From NCBI GenBank assembly GCA_964424555.1, contig CAYRIX010000048.1, positions 1 through 10,002 on the forward strand: a stretch of 10,002 bases of DNA, given 5' to 3'. The position numbers and the translations under genes are program-made. Below the pieces are notes generated by a model that saw only the letters and a program-made list of their open reading frames with translations, made no database searches and had not been told where the DNA came from. The stretch comes from UMGS172 sp964424555 (GTDB lineage: Bacteria; Bacillota; Clostridia; Oscillospirales; Acutalibacteraceae). This document shows, one piece after another, positions 1 to 7,193 of this stretch (position 1 is the stretch's first letter; every line of letters starts with the position of its first letter).

Positions 1-36
1 TACTTAAGAATAAAGCATAATGGGAATTTTTACCAC

Positions 37-48
37 GAACTACAGTTC
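37..48. repeat. Short perfect inverted repeat
   Basis: GAACT (37-41) and AGTTC (44-48) are perfectly complementary around a 2-nt centre. In an AT-rich background this 5-bp palindrome could be chance. It is recorded because it lies in the unexplained sequence left of the cotJC break. Confidence 0.25.
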
Positions 49-117
49 TAAATTTTAAATTAATTTTTAACTTAATTTGATAAATATAACTAAAAACGAC
101 AAAATTCTTTTTTACTG

Positions 118-146
118 TTTACAACAAGAGTTAAAACTACTATAAT
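118..146 (+). promoter_or_regulatory. Sigma-A type promoter reading toward the broken cotJC
   Basis: TTTACA (118-123) and a perfect TATAAT (141-146) are separated by 17 bp, five of six and six of six matches to the housekeeping consensus. Transcription would start near 152 and run into the truncated cotJC. No gene start with a ribosome binding site follows before the break. It may therefore be an outward-facing promoter at an element end, or drive a small RNA. AT-rich DNA raises the false-positive rate. Confidence 0.45.
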
Positions 147-204
147 ATAAAAGGCATAGTTTGAATTTTTGATATAATAAATTTTTTATCTCTAAAATCC
201 GTCT

Positions 205-717
205 GCAGGACCTGACGGAGAGATCGGAGCAAGTCTCAGGTATTTAAGTCAACGCTATGCAATGCCCACAGCCGAGCTGAAAGGATTACTGACCGATGTA
301 GGTACCGAGGAGCTTGCACACCTTGAGATGGTGGGCACTATAGTTTATCAGCTCACACGCAATCTTTCGGAGGAGGACATCAACAAAGCCGGCTTTGATG
401 CTTACTTTGTTGACCACACCAACGGTATCTATCCTCAGGCTGCATCTGGTACACCGTTCAATGCGATGGCCATCGCTTCTAAAGGCGACCCGATAACCGA
501 TCTGCATGAATCAATGGCGGCTGAGCAAAAAGCCAGAACGACCTATGACAATATCCTCAGATACTGCGCTGATGATCCAGATGTTAGAGATGTAATACGT
601 TTTCTACGTCAACGTGAGGTCGTACACTATCAGCGCTTCGGCGAAGGCTTGAGAAATCTTACAGACCTACTCAACGAAAAGAATTTCTACGAAATCAACC
701 CCAGCTTTGACAAATAA
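205..717 (+). pseudogene. cotJC: CotJC / manganese catalase family spore coat protein, 5'-truncated
   Basis: The translation matches the CotJC branch of dimanganese catalases, a spore coat component that breaks down hydrogen peroxide. Homology starts abruptly at about 205-208 (AGPDGEIGASLRYLSQRY) and runs open to a natural C terminus with tandem stops TAATAA (715-720). About 30 N-terminal residues and the start codon are missing, and a stop at 193-195 closes the frame upstream. The expected manganese ligands are all retained: Glu in GPDGE (220-222), then, counting from the ATG at 262, E17/H20 in EELAH, E88 in AAEQKAR and H122 in REVVHYQRF. The ATG at 262 is the first possible start, but it has no Shine-Dalgarno and lies inside conserved sequence (RYAMP), so it is unlikely to be native. 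CotJC normally follows cotJA and cotJB; neither is here. The intact remainder suggests recent breakage, or a gene reassembled by DNA excision. Confidence 0.8.
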
Positions 718-740
718 TAAACCAAGCTAATTTTAATAAG

Positions 741-784
741 AGTCTTTATATGACAAAACACAATAGGTTTGTCATATAAAGACT
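741..784 (+). terminator. Perfect 17-bp hairpin downstream of cotJC
   Basis: AGTCTTTATATGACAAA (741-757) pairs perfectly with its reverse complement at 768-784 around a 10-nt loop, and TTAATTTTT follows. It lies 24 nt after the cotJC stop and fits an intrinsic terminator for that gene. The stem is long but poor in GC, so it could also act as an mRNA-stabilising or bidirectional structure. Confidence 0.7.
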
Positions 785-812
785 TAATTTTTCCCTATTT
801 AATTTTTTACAT

Positions 813-841
813 TTGACATGTTGAGGTTTTACTGTTATAAT
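813..841 (+). promoter_or_regulatory. Consensus sigma-A promoter of the sugar dehydratase gene
   Basis: A perfect TTGACA (813-818) and a perfect TATAAT (836-841) are separated by exactly 17 bp. The predicted transcription start is near 848, giving a leader of about 26 nt before the ATG at 874. Perfect matches in both boxes suggest strong, constitutive expression. No operator-like palindrome overlaps the boxes. Confidence 0.85.
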
Positions 842-859
842 AACAAAGAAAATGGGTAG

Positions 860-864
860 AGGAG
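860..864 (+). promoter_or_regulatory. Ribosome binding site that decides the dehydratase start
   Basis: AGGAG (860-864) lies 9 nt before ATG 874, a normal spacing. The in-frame TTG at 868 would leave only 3 nt and the ATG at 883 would leave 18 nt, so 874 is the preferred start. Confidence 0.7.
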
Positions 865-873
865 AAGTTGTTT

Positions 874-2790
874 ATGATAAGTATGAGGCGAATTGCGTTG
901 CTGTCAATAGATGCCGTCTTGTTAACCATGGCCTATTTTGCAACATTCGTTGTTTCAAGCGTTTCAAATGTATTTACAATTTCACTTGATGTTAAGGATT
1001 ATATACTGAATTTTATTGTCTTCGCAATATGTATTTTTGCTTCAAGACTGCTGTTTAAGATCTATTCAAATATTTGGAGATATGCTAATACACGTGCGTA
1101 TTTGTTTATTATAGTATCCGATTTTATTGGTGCCGCTGTTGCTGTTCTTGTGACAGCTTTATTGCTGAGATCAATATATATCAGCATTTGGAACAGCCTT
1201 GTTAATGTATGTTTATTCTCTCTTGCTACCCTAATGTCAAGGTTTGTATATCAGTATTCCGCTAACATTAAGTTTTATGAAAAAGGCGGAAACGGAAAGA
1301 AAAATGTTGCTATTGTGGGAGCCGGAAAGACGGGCTCACTCTTAGTTGAGGAGCTCTTGTATAACTCTAATTCGGTATACCGCCCCATATGTTTTATTGA
1401 TATTAATAAAGAACGTGTTGGAGGTTATATATGCGGAGTTAAGATACTTGATGAAAATGATGATATATTAGCTAAGATCAAAAAGCTTTGCATTAAAGAG
1501 ATATTTGTTGCACTGCCAAGCCTCAGTGCAACGGAGGCTCGCCGTATCTATGATTTTTATTCTGATACGGGTTGCAAGATAAAGCTTTACGATTTCGCTA
1601 CTGTCGGTAGTGGACATGACATGTCAGGCGAACGTACTCTTCGTGATTTCAGTATTGAGGATCTTCTGTTCAGAGATACACACGACATTAACAACAAGGA
1701 CACTTATGAGTACTATAAAAATAAAACAGTTCTTGTTACAGGCGGCGGTGGTTCTATAGGAAGTGAGATCTGCCGTCAGATCGCCAAGGCTCAGCCTGCT
1801 AAGCTCATTGTTTTTGACATTTATGAGAACAATGTCTATGATATTCAACAGGAATTTGCCCGTACCTACGGCGATAAACTTGATTTCTGTGCTGAGATAG
1901 GCTCGGTCAGAGATATTGTTAGACTTGAAAGTGTTTTCAAAAAGCACCGTCCTGATATTGTTTTCCACGCCGCAGCCCATAAGCATGTGCCTTTGATGGA
2001 AAACAGCTGCTGTGAAGCTGTTAAAAATAACGTTTTTGGTACTCTTAATACCGTTAACTGTGCTGAAAAGTACGGCGTGCGTCGCTTTATTATGATCTCT
2101 ACTGATAAGGCCGTCAATCCCACTAACGTTATGGGTGCTTCAAAGCGCTTGTGCGAGATGATAGTACAGAGTCGCTACGACAGTAAGATCACCGAGTTTG
2201 CCGCAGTTCGCTTCGGTAACGTTTTAGGCTCGAATGGTTCGGTTATTCCGCTGTTCCGTCGCCAGATTGAGAACGGCGGCCCTGTCACTGTAACGGACAA
2301 GCGTATCATCAGATATTTTATGACTATTCCCGAGGCCTCTCAGCTCGTATTACAAGCAGGCGCAATGGCAACAAACGGCGAATTGTTCGTACTTGACATG
2401 GGTAACCCCGTGCGTATACTTGATCTTGCCGAGAATATGATAAAGCTCGCAGGCTTTAAGCCTTATGAGGATATTGATATTATCGAAACAGGCCTTAGAC
2501 CGGGTGAAAAGCTGTATGAAGAACTGCTTATTAAGTCTGAGGATCTTAAAAAGACCGATAATGATATGATCTTCATTGAAACAGACAAGCCATATACCCG
2601 TGACGAGATCGAGATCATGCTTGGAAAACTTTTTGACGTTATTAACGGAAGTAATGATGAAATACGTGCAGCTATTAAAAGTATCGTTCCTACGTATGAA
2701 AGTCCTGATATCGTTAATAAGGACGCGGAAAACTCTGATGAAATGAAAATGACCTATGAAGGACACAATGCCGCTGAGGTAAACGCATAA
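874..2790 (+). CDS. Membrane-anchored NDP-sugar 4,6-dehydratase (CapD/PglF/WbpM class)
   Basis: At 638 residues this is full length for the large membrane-bound extended short-chain dehydrogenases that convert UDP-GlcNAc-type nucleotides to 4-keto-6-deoxy sugars for capsule, exopolysaccharide or protein-linked glycans. Four hydrophobic helices lie near residues 7-28, 43-62, 76-98 and 106-126, with the family's YSNIWRY motif between the second and third. A first Rossmann-like fold begins with VAIVGAGKTG (G149-G154). The catalytic NAD-binding fold begins with TGGGGSIG (289-296) and includes AAHKHVPLME (H369). The active site is STDKAVNPTNVMGASK: Met420 replaces the usual Tyr, with Lys424, the S-M-K arrangement known from WbpM. 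GLRPGEKLYEEL (540-551) is the typical C-terminal motif, followed by an acidic tail. The gene is monocistronic, between its own promoter and a bidirectional terminator, with no glycosyltransferase neighbours, so the exact sugar and glycan cannot be named. Confidence 0.92.
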   Translation: MISMRRIALLSIDAVLLTMAYFATFVVSSVSNVFTISLDVKDYILNFIVFAICIFASRLLFKIYSNIWRYANTRAYLFIIVSDFIGAAVAVLVTALLLRSIYISIWNSLVNVCLFSLATLMSRFVYQYSANIKFYEKGGNGKKNVAIVGAGKTGSLLVEELLYNSNSVYRPICFIDINKERVGGYICGVKILDENDDILAKIKKLCIKEIFVALPSLSATEARRIYDFYSDTGCKIKLYDFATVGSGHDMSGERTLRDFSIEDLLFRDTHDINNKDTYEYYKNKTVLVTGGGGSIGSEICRQIAKAQPAKLIVFDIYENNVYDIQQEFARTYGDKLDFCAEIGSVRDIVRLESVFKKHRPDIVFHAAAHKHVPLMENSCCEAVKNNVFGTLNTVNCAEKYGVRRFIMISTDKAVNPTNVMGASKRLCEMIVQSRYDSKITEFAAVRFGNVLGSNGSVIPLFRRQIENGGPVTVTDKRIIRYFMTIPEASQLVLQAGAMATNGELFVLDMGNPVRILDLAENMIKLAGFKPYEDIDIIETGLRPGEKLYEELLIKSEDLKKTDNDMIFIETDKPYTRDEIEIMLGKLFDVINGSNDEIRAAIKSIVPTYESPDIVNKDAENSDEMKMTYEGHNAAEVNA

Positions 2791-2804
2791 TATTTTTATA
2801 ATGA

Positions 2805-2833
2805 AAAGAGCACTTCAAATTGAAGTGCTCTTT
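2805..2833. terminator. Bidirectional terminator between convergent genes
   Basis: AAAGAGCACTTCA (2805-2817) pairs perfectly with 2821-2833 around a 3-nt loop, giving a 13-bp stem flanked by A-rich and T-rich tracts on either side. It lies 14 nt after the dehydratase stop and 3 nt from the stop of the minus-strand activase gene, so it can end transcription from both directions. Confidence 0.88.
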
Positions 2834-2835
2834 CT

Positions 2836-5763
2836 TTATGCTTTATCATTTATAACAGCCATCAGACTTCTGAGACGTATCTTAACGGCTCCCGTATTTG
2901 TTATCTCATCTATCTTTATCTGTGTGTATATTTTACCGCCCGACTCAATAATTGATCTTGTTTCATCGGTAGTGACTGCGTCAACTCCGCAGCCGAAGGA
3001 TACTAATTGAACAAGATTCATATTGCAATCGGTTTGCTCAGCAACATATTTTGCCGCCGCATATAATCTCGAGTGATAAGTCCATTGATTTAGTACTGTT
3101 GTACGGAAATGATTTATATTGTGGCTGACACTGTCTTCGGTGACAACAACTGCGCCGAGATTACATATGAGGTCATCAATGCCGTGGTTTATCTCAGGGT
3201 CAACATGATAAGGGCGACCTGCAAGAACAATGACAGGCATCATTTTTTCTTTTGCTATCCCAAGGAATTCTGCACCCTTGTTTTTTACGTCGTTCATATG
3301 TCGCTCATACTCGCAGTATGCGGCATCCGCAGCTTTTTTTAGCTCTGCTTTTGAAAATTTCCCAAAGTGATTTTCCAGTATTTCGCCTAATCTCAAGGGT
3401 AGATGCTTGCGGTTGTTTAGACCTACAAAATCACAGATAAATTTCGTCTTTTTGAGAGCCTTTATGTTGGCTTTGATAACCTCGGGATAATATGCAACTA
3501 CAGGACAGTTAAAATGGTTATCACCCAGTCCTTCGTCGATGTTATAGCTCATGTTAGGGTAGAAGATGGCGTCAACATTTTCGTTGATTAAAGCCTCAAT
3601 ATGCCCGTGTACAAGCTTTGCGGGGTAACAGGCAGTATCCGAAGGGATTGTGTGTTGACCCGAGGTATAGAGCTTTCTTGTTGAAGCAGGGGACACAACT
3701 ACATTAAAGCCTAAGGTCTTAAAGAATGTGTACCAGAAGGGAAGAAGCTCATACATATTTAATGCCATAGGAAGACCGATTGTGGGTCTTCCATCAAGCC
3801 GCTCGTTTAAACGGTATTTATTAAGCAACTCAGTTTTGTATTTGAACAGGTTGAATTTTTCGGCTGCTTGAGGCAGCTTTAAAGGCTTCTCACAACGGTT
3901 TCCTGCAATAAATTTGTGACCGTCCCCGAATGTGTTAACGGTCAGACGGCAGTGATTGCTACATCCCTTACATACGATCGCCTGAACACTGTGGCTAAAG
4001 CTGTTAAGACCATCGGAATTTATTAGCTTTGTTGTACGTGTGGGATGCTTTTTAGCCTTGCTTATGGCATAAAGAGCTGCTCCGTATGCACCCATAAGAC
4101 CTGCTATTTGCGGTCTTATAACATCTCGTCCGATTTCCTTTTCAAAAGCACGAAGTACAGCATCATTAAGGAATGTACCTCCTTGGACGACAATGTTTTT
4201 ACCTAAAAGGGAAGGGTCAGTACAGCGTATTACCTTATAAATAGCGTTTTTGACAACGCTTATCGACAGGCCGGCAGAGATATTTTCGACGGTAGCACCG
4301 TCCTTTTGTGCCTGCTTTACCGAGCTGTTCATGAAAACAGTACATCGTGAACCAAGGTCGACAGGATTTTCAGCAAGTAGGCCGAGCTTGGAAAACTCGG
4401 CAATGCTGTAGCCAAGGGCGGCGGCAAAGGTCTGCAAAAATGAGCCGCAACCCGATGAACATGCTTCGTTTAAGAAAATGTTGTCGATAGCACCGTTGTG
4501 AATTTTAAAGCATTTTATATCCTGTCCGCCGATATCTATAATAAAATCAACATCGGGACGGAATTTTTTAGCGGCAGTATAGTGGGCAATGGTCTCAACT
4601 ATGCCGTAGTCTATTCCAAAGGCGCTTTTTATAATATCTTCACCGTATCCCGTAACGGCAGAGGATACAATATTGATGTCGGGAAATTCTTTGTACATTT
4701 CCTCAAGGAACTCTTTTATCATCTGAACGGCATTTCCGTTATTTGAAAGATAGCTCGTTCTTAAAATGTTGCCGTCCTCATCACAGATAACAGCCTTTAC
4801 CGTAGTAGAGCCTGCATCGATTCCAAGGAACATTCTTTCCTTGGGCGAACTGATACCTGTTATATTATCAGAATCGTGCTCGTGCCGTTCTGAAAAGTCT
4901 TTATATTCATCTTCTGAACTGAACAACGGCTCGCAGGACTTATATCCACCCGATGATGAATAATGCTCGGTATCGTTTGCAAGCTGAGCTATATTGACCT
5001 TGCTTGCAGCGGATGACATAGCCGCACCTAAAGCTACAAAATAAAGCGAGTTTTCGGGAATATTACCGGTTGTTCCGAGCGATTTGTCAAAGGCTGAACG
5101 AAGCTCTGAGAAAAAGGTCAGTGGTCCGCCGAGGTAAAGTATATTTCCGTCGATCTCACGGCCTTGCGCAAGACCTGCAATTGTCTGATTGACCACTGCG
5201 TAAAAGATACTTGCGGCAATATCCTCTTTTTTCGCACCCTGATTGATGAGGGGTTGTATATCGGACTTCGCAAAAACACCGCACCGTGAGGCTATGGTAT
5301 ATATCTTACCGTGATCCTTAGCCAAAGTGTTTAATTCGTCAGGAGTTATGTTCATTAAGGAAGCCATTTGATCGATAAATGCACCTGTACCGCCTGCACA
5401 GGTACCGTTCATTCTGACCTCTAAACCGCCCTTTAAGAACAGTATTTTGGCATCCTCACCGCCAAGCTCAATGACAGTGTCGGTCTCAGGTAAAAGTCTT
5501 GAGACCGAAACCTTGGTGGCATATACCTCCTGAACAAAGGGGATATTGAGGTCGTTTGCCATTCCCATTCCTGCAGAGCCTGATATTGCCATCAGCATTT
5601 CGTCGGAATTAACTGCTTTGGCAACGGTATATAGTAGCTTTGAGGTACTCTCGGCTATTTTAGAAAAATGACGCTGGTAATCAGAAAAAATGATTTTTCC
5701 GTTTTCGTCAATAACAACACATTTTATGGTAGTAGAGCCGATATCTAAACCTATACGTTTCAT
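2836..5763 (-). CDS. Tandem BadF/BcrA-type activase with DUF2229 (acyl-CoA dehydratase activase-related)
   Basis: This 975-residue cytoplasmic protein has three parts. Activase domain 1 (about 1-260) has DIGSTT (7-12), the Fe-S type TCAGGTG with Cys122, SRCGVF with Cys161, and LYLGGP. Activase domain 2 (about 311-570) has DAGSTT (316-321), EACSSGCGSF with Cys435 and Cys439, SRCTVF with Cys474, and VVQGGTF. The DUF2229 region (about 595-975) has CKGCSNHC (598-605), Cys624, GRPYHVDPEINHG (849-861) and KIDEITNTGAVKIRLRSL. Related activators (HgdC, BcrA/D) hydrolyse ATP to push one electron from a [4Fe-4S] cluster into a partner dehydratase or reductase. The partner is probably the upstream gene product. 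The start overlaps the upstream stop by 4 nt (ATGA), with AGGAGA at 5771-5776 seven nt before it, so translation is probably coupled. In many Clostridia these domains and the partner form one protein of about 1,400 residues. The true substrate is unknown for the family. Confidence 0.9.
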   Translation of the reverse strand: MKRIGLDIGSTTIKCVVIDENGKIIFSDYQRHFSKIAESTSKLLYTVAKAVNSDEMLMAISGSAGMGMANDLNIPFVQEVYATKVSVSRLLPETDTVIELGGEDAKILFLKGGLEVRMNGTCAGGTGAFIDQMASLMNITPDELNTLAKDHGKIYTIASRCGVFAKSDIQPLINQGAKKEDIAASIFYAVVNQTIAGLAQGREIDGNILYLGGPLTFFSELRSAFDKSLGTTGNIPENSLYFVALGAAMSSAASKVNIAQLANDTEHYSSSGGYKSCEPLFSSEDEYKDFSERHEHDSDNITGISSPKERMFLGIDAGSTTVKAVICDEDGNILRTSYLSNNGNAVQMIKEFLEEMYKEFPDINIVSSAVTGYGEDIIKSAFGIDYGIVETIAHYTAAKKFRPDVDFIIDIGGQDIKCFKIHNGAIDNIFLNEACSSGCGSFLQTFAAALGYSIAEFSKLGLLAENPVDLGSRCTVFMNSSVKQAQKDGATVENISAGLSISVVKNAIYKVIRCTDPSLLGKNIVVQGGTFLNDAVLRAFEKEIGRDVIRPQIAGLMGAYGAALYAISKAKKHPTRTTKLINSDGLNSFSHSVQAIVCKGCSNHCRLTVNTFGDGHKFIAGNRCEKPLKLPQAAEKFNLFKYKTELLNKYRLNERLDGRPTIGLPMALNMYELLPFWYTFFKTLGFNVVVSPASTRKLYTSGQHTIPSDTACYPAKLVHGHIEALINENVDAIFYPNMSYNIDEGLGDNHFNCPVVAYYPEVIKANIKALKKTKFICDFVGLNNRKHLPLRLGEILENHFGKFSKAELKKAADAAYCEYERHMNDVKNKGAEFLGIAKEKMMPVIVLAGRPYHVDPEINHGIDDLICNLGAVVVTEDSVSHNINHFRTTVLNQWTYHSRLYAAAKYVAEQTDCNMNLVQLVSFGCGVDAVTTDETRSIIESGGKIYTQIKIDEITNTGAVKIRLRSLMAVINDKA

Positions 5764-6992
5764 TGCGATATCTCCTCTCTTTCAACCGAAAGCATGAGCT
5801 TGATGCGGTTTTCCTGATTTACCTTTGATGCACCTGCATCATAATCCACAGGGCATATGTTGGCATTAGGGTACAGTTCCTTTAATGTTCTGATAACGCC
5901 TTTGCCGACAATGTGGTTGGGTAGACAGCCAAACGGCTGTGCGCAGACAATGTTGTTATATCCTTTCTCAATAAGCTCGGCCATTTCTGCAGGCAGTAAC
6001 CAACCTTCGCCCATCCTTACACCACGGTCAAGGACCCTGTCGGCTAACTCCTCCAATTTTTCAAATGGATACGGAGCTGTTATCTCGGGATGGTTCTTTA
6101 AAGCATCAAGCAAATATTTCTCAAGTAAGGTAATAAACCTAAATGCTATTTTCACAAAAAAGTTCTTTTTTGAACGGCCGTAATACTTATTCTCGGTATC
6201 ACCGCCTGCAAAGCAATACTGTACAAACGCTAAAACACCGGGAACCATGAATTCACAACCCTCAGAGGCAAGAAAAGCCTCTAATCCGTTGTTGCCAAAC
6301 TGTGAGTACTTAACGTAGATCTCACCGACTATTCCAACCTTGGTCTTCTTAGTGCGTTCAACGGGTATTGAGCAAAAATCGTCAGCCATAGCTTTGAGAT
6401 TTCGCTTGACACTTTTGCCTACAAGTCCTTTGTTACGCTTGAATTGACTGATAAGCTCCTTATTCCATTTATCTACCATCAGTTTTGTCGAGCCTTCGAC
6501 CTTTTCATAGGGCTGTATCTGATTGCGCAAAAGCATGATCATGTCACCGTAAAGCACAGCCATTATTCCTTTTAACAGCATAACGGGGGTTATTTTAAAA
6601 CCGCTTTGCTTTTCCATTCCGCTAAAGGAAAGTGATACTACGGGAACATATTCCATATCCATGTTTTTAAGTGCTTTTCTTAAAAGCCAGATATAATTGG
6701 AGGCACGGCAGCCACCACCCGTCTGAAATTGGAGCAATGCCACCTTTTTAGTGTCATAATCTCCGCTTTTAAGTGCATATAAAAGCTGACCTACAGAGCA
6801 TATTGCGGGATAACACATGTCATTATGTATGTACTGCAATCCGCAGTCGATGACCTTTTGACCCTCGTAATGCAGTACTTCGATATTGTACCCATACATA
6901 CGAAAAACTTCTTTGATTAAGTCCATGTGGGTGGGGAATATATCAGGCACAAGGATCGTATAGTCCTTTTTCATTTGTTTTGTAAATTCCAT
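5760..6992 (-). CDS. HgdB-like 2-hydroxyacyl-CoA dehydratase-family protein
   Basis: This 410-residue soluble protein resembles the dehydratase-like C-terminal portion of the large DUF2229 activase-related proteins. Visible motifs are HNDMCYPAIC (57-65, Cys60 and Cys65), QTGGGCRASNY (Cys95), EGCEF (Cys246) and the family signature CAQPFGCLPNHI (Cys350, Cys356) with GKG, followed by PVDYDAGASKVNQENRIKLM near the C terminus. The conserved cysteines are candidate Fe-S ligands. It is the promoter-proximal gene of a two-gene operon and overlaps the activase start by 4 nt. A separate activator and acceptor in one operon suggests an ATP-driven electron transfer pair. Its own reaction cannot be assigned: there is no CoA-transferase, acyl-CoA dehydrogenase or second HgdA/B-like subunit nearby, as would be expected for 2-hydroxyglutarate or lactate fermentation. 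GGAGG (7005-7009) lies 12 nt before the ATG, rather far, but no better in-frame start is visible. Confidence 0.87.
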   Translation of the reverse strand: MEFTKQMKKDYTILVPDIFPTHMDLIKEVFRMYGYNIEVLHYEGQKVIDCGLQYIHNDMCYPAICSVGQLLYALKSGDYDTKKVALLQFQTGGGCRASNYIWLLRKALKNMDMEYVPVVSLSFSGMEKQSGFKITPVMLLKGIMAVLYGDMIMLLRNQIQPYEKVEGSTKLMVDKWNKELISQFKRNKGLVGKSVKRNLKAMADDFCSIPVERTKKTKVGIVGEIYVKYSQFGNNGLEAFLASEGCEFMVPGVLAFVQYCFAGGDTENKYYGRSKKNFFVKIAFRFITLLEKYLLDALKNHPEITAPYPFEKLEELADRVLDRGVRMGEGWLLPAEMAELIEKGYNNIVCAQPFGCLPNHIVGKGVIRTLKELYPNANICPVDYDAGASKVNQENRIKLMLSVEREEISQ

Positions 6993-7046
6993 GAGCTGCG
7001 ATAACCTCCAAAAAGGAAAGGGTGAGTTTAGTTGGTTAACTATAAC

Positions 7047-7075
7047 ATTATAATACTAATTTCTGCATTTTGCAA
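7047..7075 (-). promoter_or_regulatory. Promoter of the dehydratase-activase operon
   Basis: On the minus strand TTGCAA (7075-7070, four of six matches) and a perfect TATAAT (7052-7047) are separated by 17 bp. Transcription would start near 7040, leaving a leader of about 48 nt that includes the GGAGG at 7009-7005. The -35 box overlaps the first CAACAT inverted repeat, which would suit repression. A TAGTT/AACTA inverted repeat (7029-7042) lies around the predicted start. Confidence 0.55.
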
Positions 7076-7102
7076 CATAAATGTTGGGCGGTCAACATGT
7101 TG
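7073..7102. promoter_or_regulatory. Paired CAACAT/ATGTTG operator-like repeats in the divergent region
   Basis: Two inverted repeats stand side by side: CAACAT-AA-ATGTTG (7073-7086) and the perfect 10-bp palindrome CAACATGTTG (7093-7102). Their centres are about 18 bp apart, near two helical turns. The right halves also form direct repeats, each continuing into CGGTCAA (7081-7095 and 7097-7109). They overlap the -35 box of the minus-strand operon and lie about 27 bp upstream of the beta-glucosidase -35 box. They are good candidates for a dimeric regulator's binding sites. No regulator gene is adjacent, and the sites do not look like a CcpA cre box. Confidence 0.55.
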
Positions 7103-7128
7103 CGGTCAAGAGTTCTCTAAAATCATTA

Positions 7129-7157
7129 TTGATTTAATTGTGTGAACATGCTAATAT
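7129..7157 (+). promoter_or_regulatory. Promoter of the beta-glucosidase gene
   Basis: TTGATT (7129-7134) and TAATAT (7152-7157) are separated by 17 bp, and TGC immediately before the -10 box gives an extended -10. The start would be near 7163, with a leader of about 30 nt. A GGGGG tract (7183-7187) six nt before ATG 7194 serves as the ribosome binding site. Confidence 0.5.
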
Positions 7158-7193
7158 ATTAGTGAAATTCCAATATAGTGTCGGGGGTATATT

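Larger units (their letters stand above)
1..204. other. AT-rich non-coding stretch abutting the broken cotJC
   Basis: This stretch is strongly AT-rich, has no credible open reading frame on either strand, and carries stops in the cotJC frame (the last is TAA at 193-195). It contains a promoter-like site (118-146) and a short inverted repeat, GAACT-AC-AGTTC (37-48). It does not resemble the 5' end of a cotJC gene, so it is probably sequence joined to cotJC by insertion or rearrangement, for example the end of an element extending left of the window. Its identity is not recognisable from the bases. Confidence 0.55.

Noticed and set aside
111..170. A possible CRISPR repeat or tracrRNA-like segment (GTTT...AAAC-like pieces, GGCATAGTTTGAA)
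   Set aside because: Only one copy is present, without spacers or cas genes, and the resemblance is short and AT-driven.
262..717. A complete 151-residue gene starting at ATG 262
   Set aside because: The conserved CotJC sequence continues upstream to about 205 in the same frame, the ATG has no Shine-Dalgarno, and it falls in the middle of a conserved helix. It is a remnant of a longer gene.
868..2790. TTG at 868 as the start of the sugar dehydratase
   Set aside because: It lies only 3 nt from the AGGAG, while ATG 874 has a normal 9-nt spacing and adds no unnatural leader.
3109..4963. Plus-strand open frames opposite the activase gene (3109-3342, 4498-4746, 4766-4963)
   Set aside because: They lie wholly inside the strongly conserved minus-strand coding region, lack ribosome binding sites and give no family-like protein.
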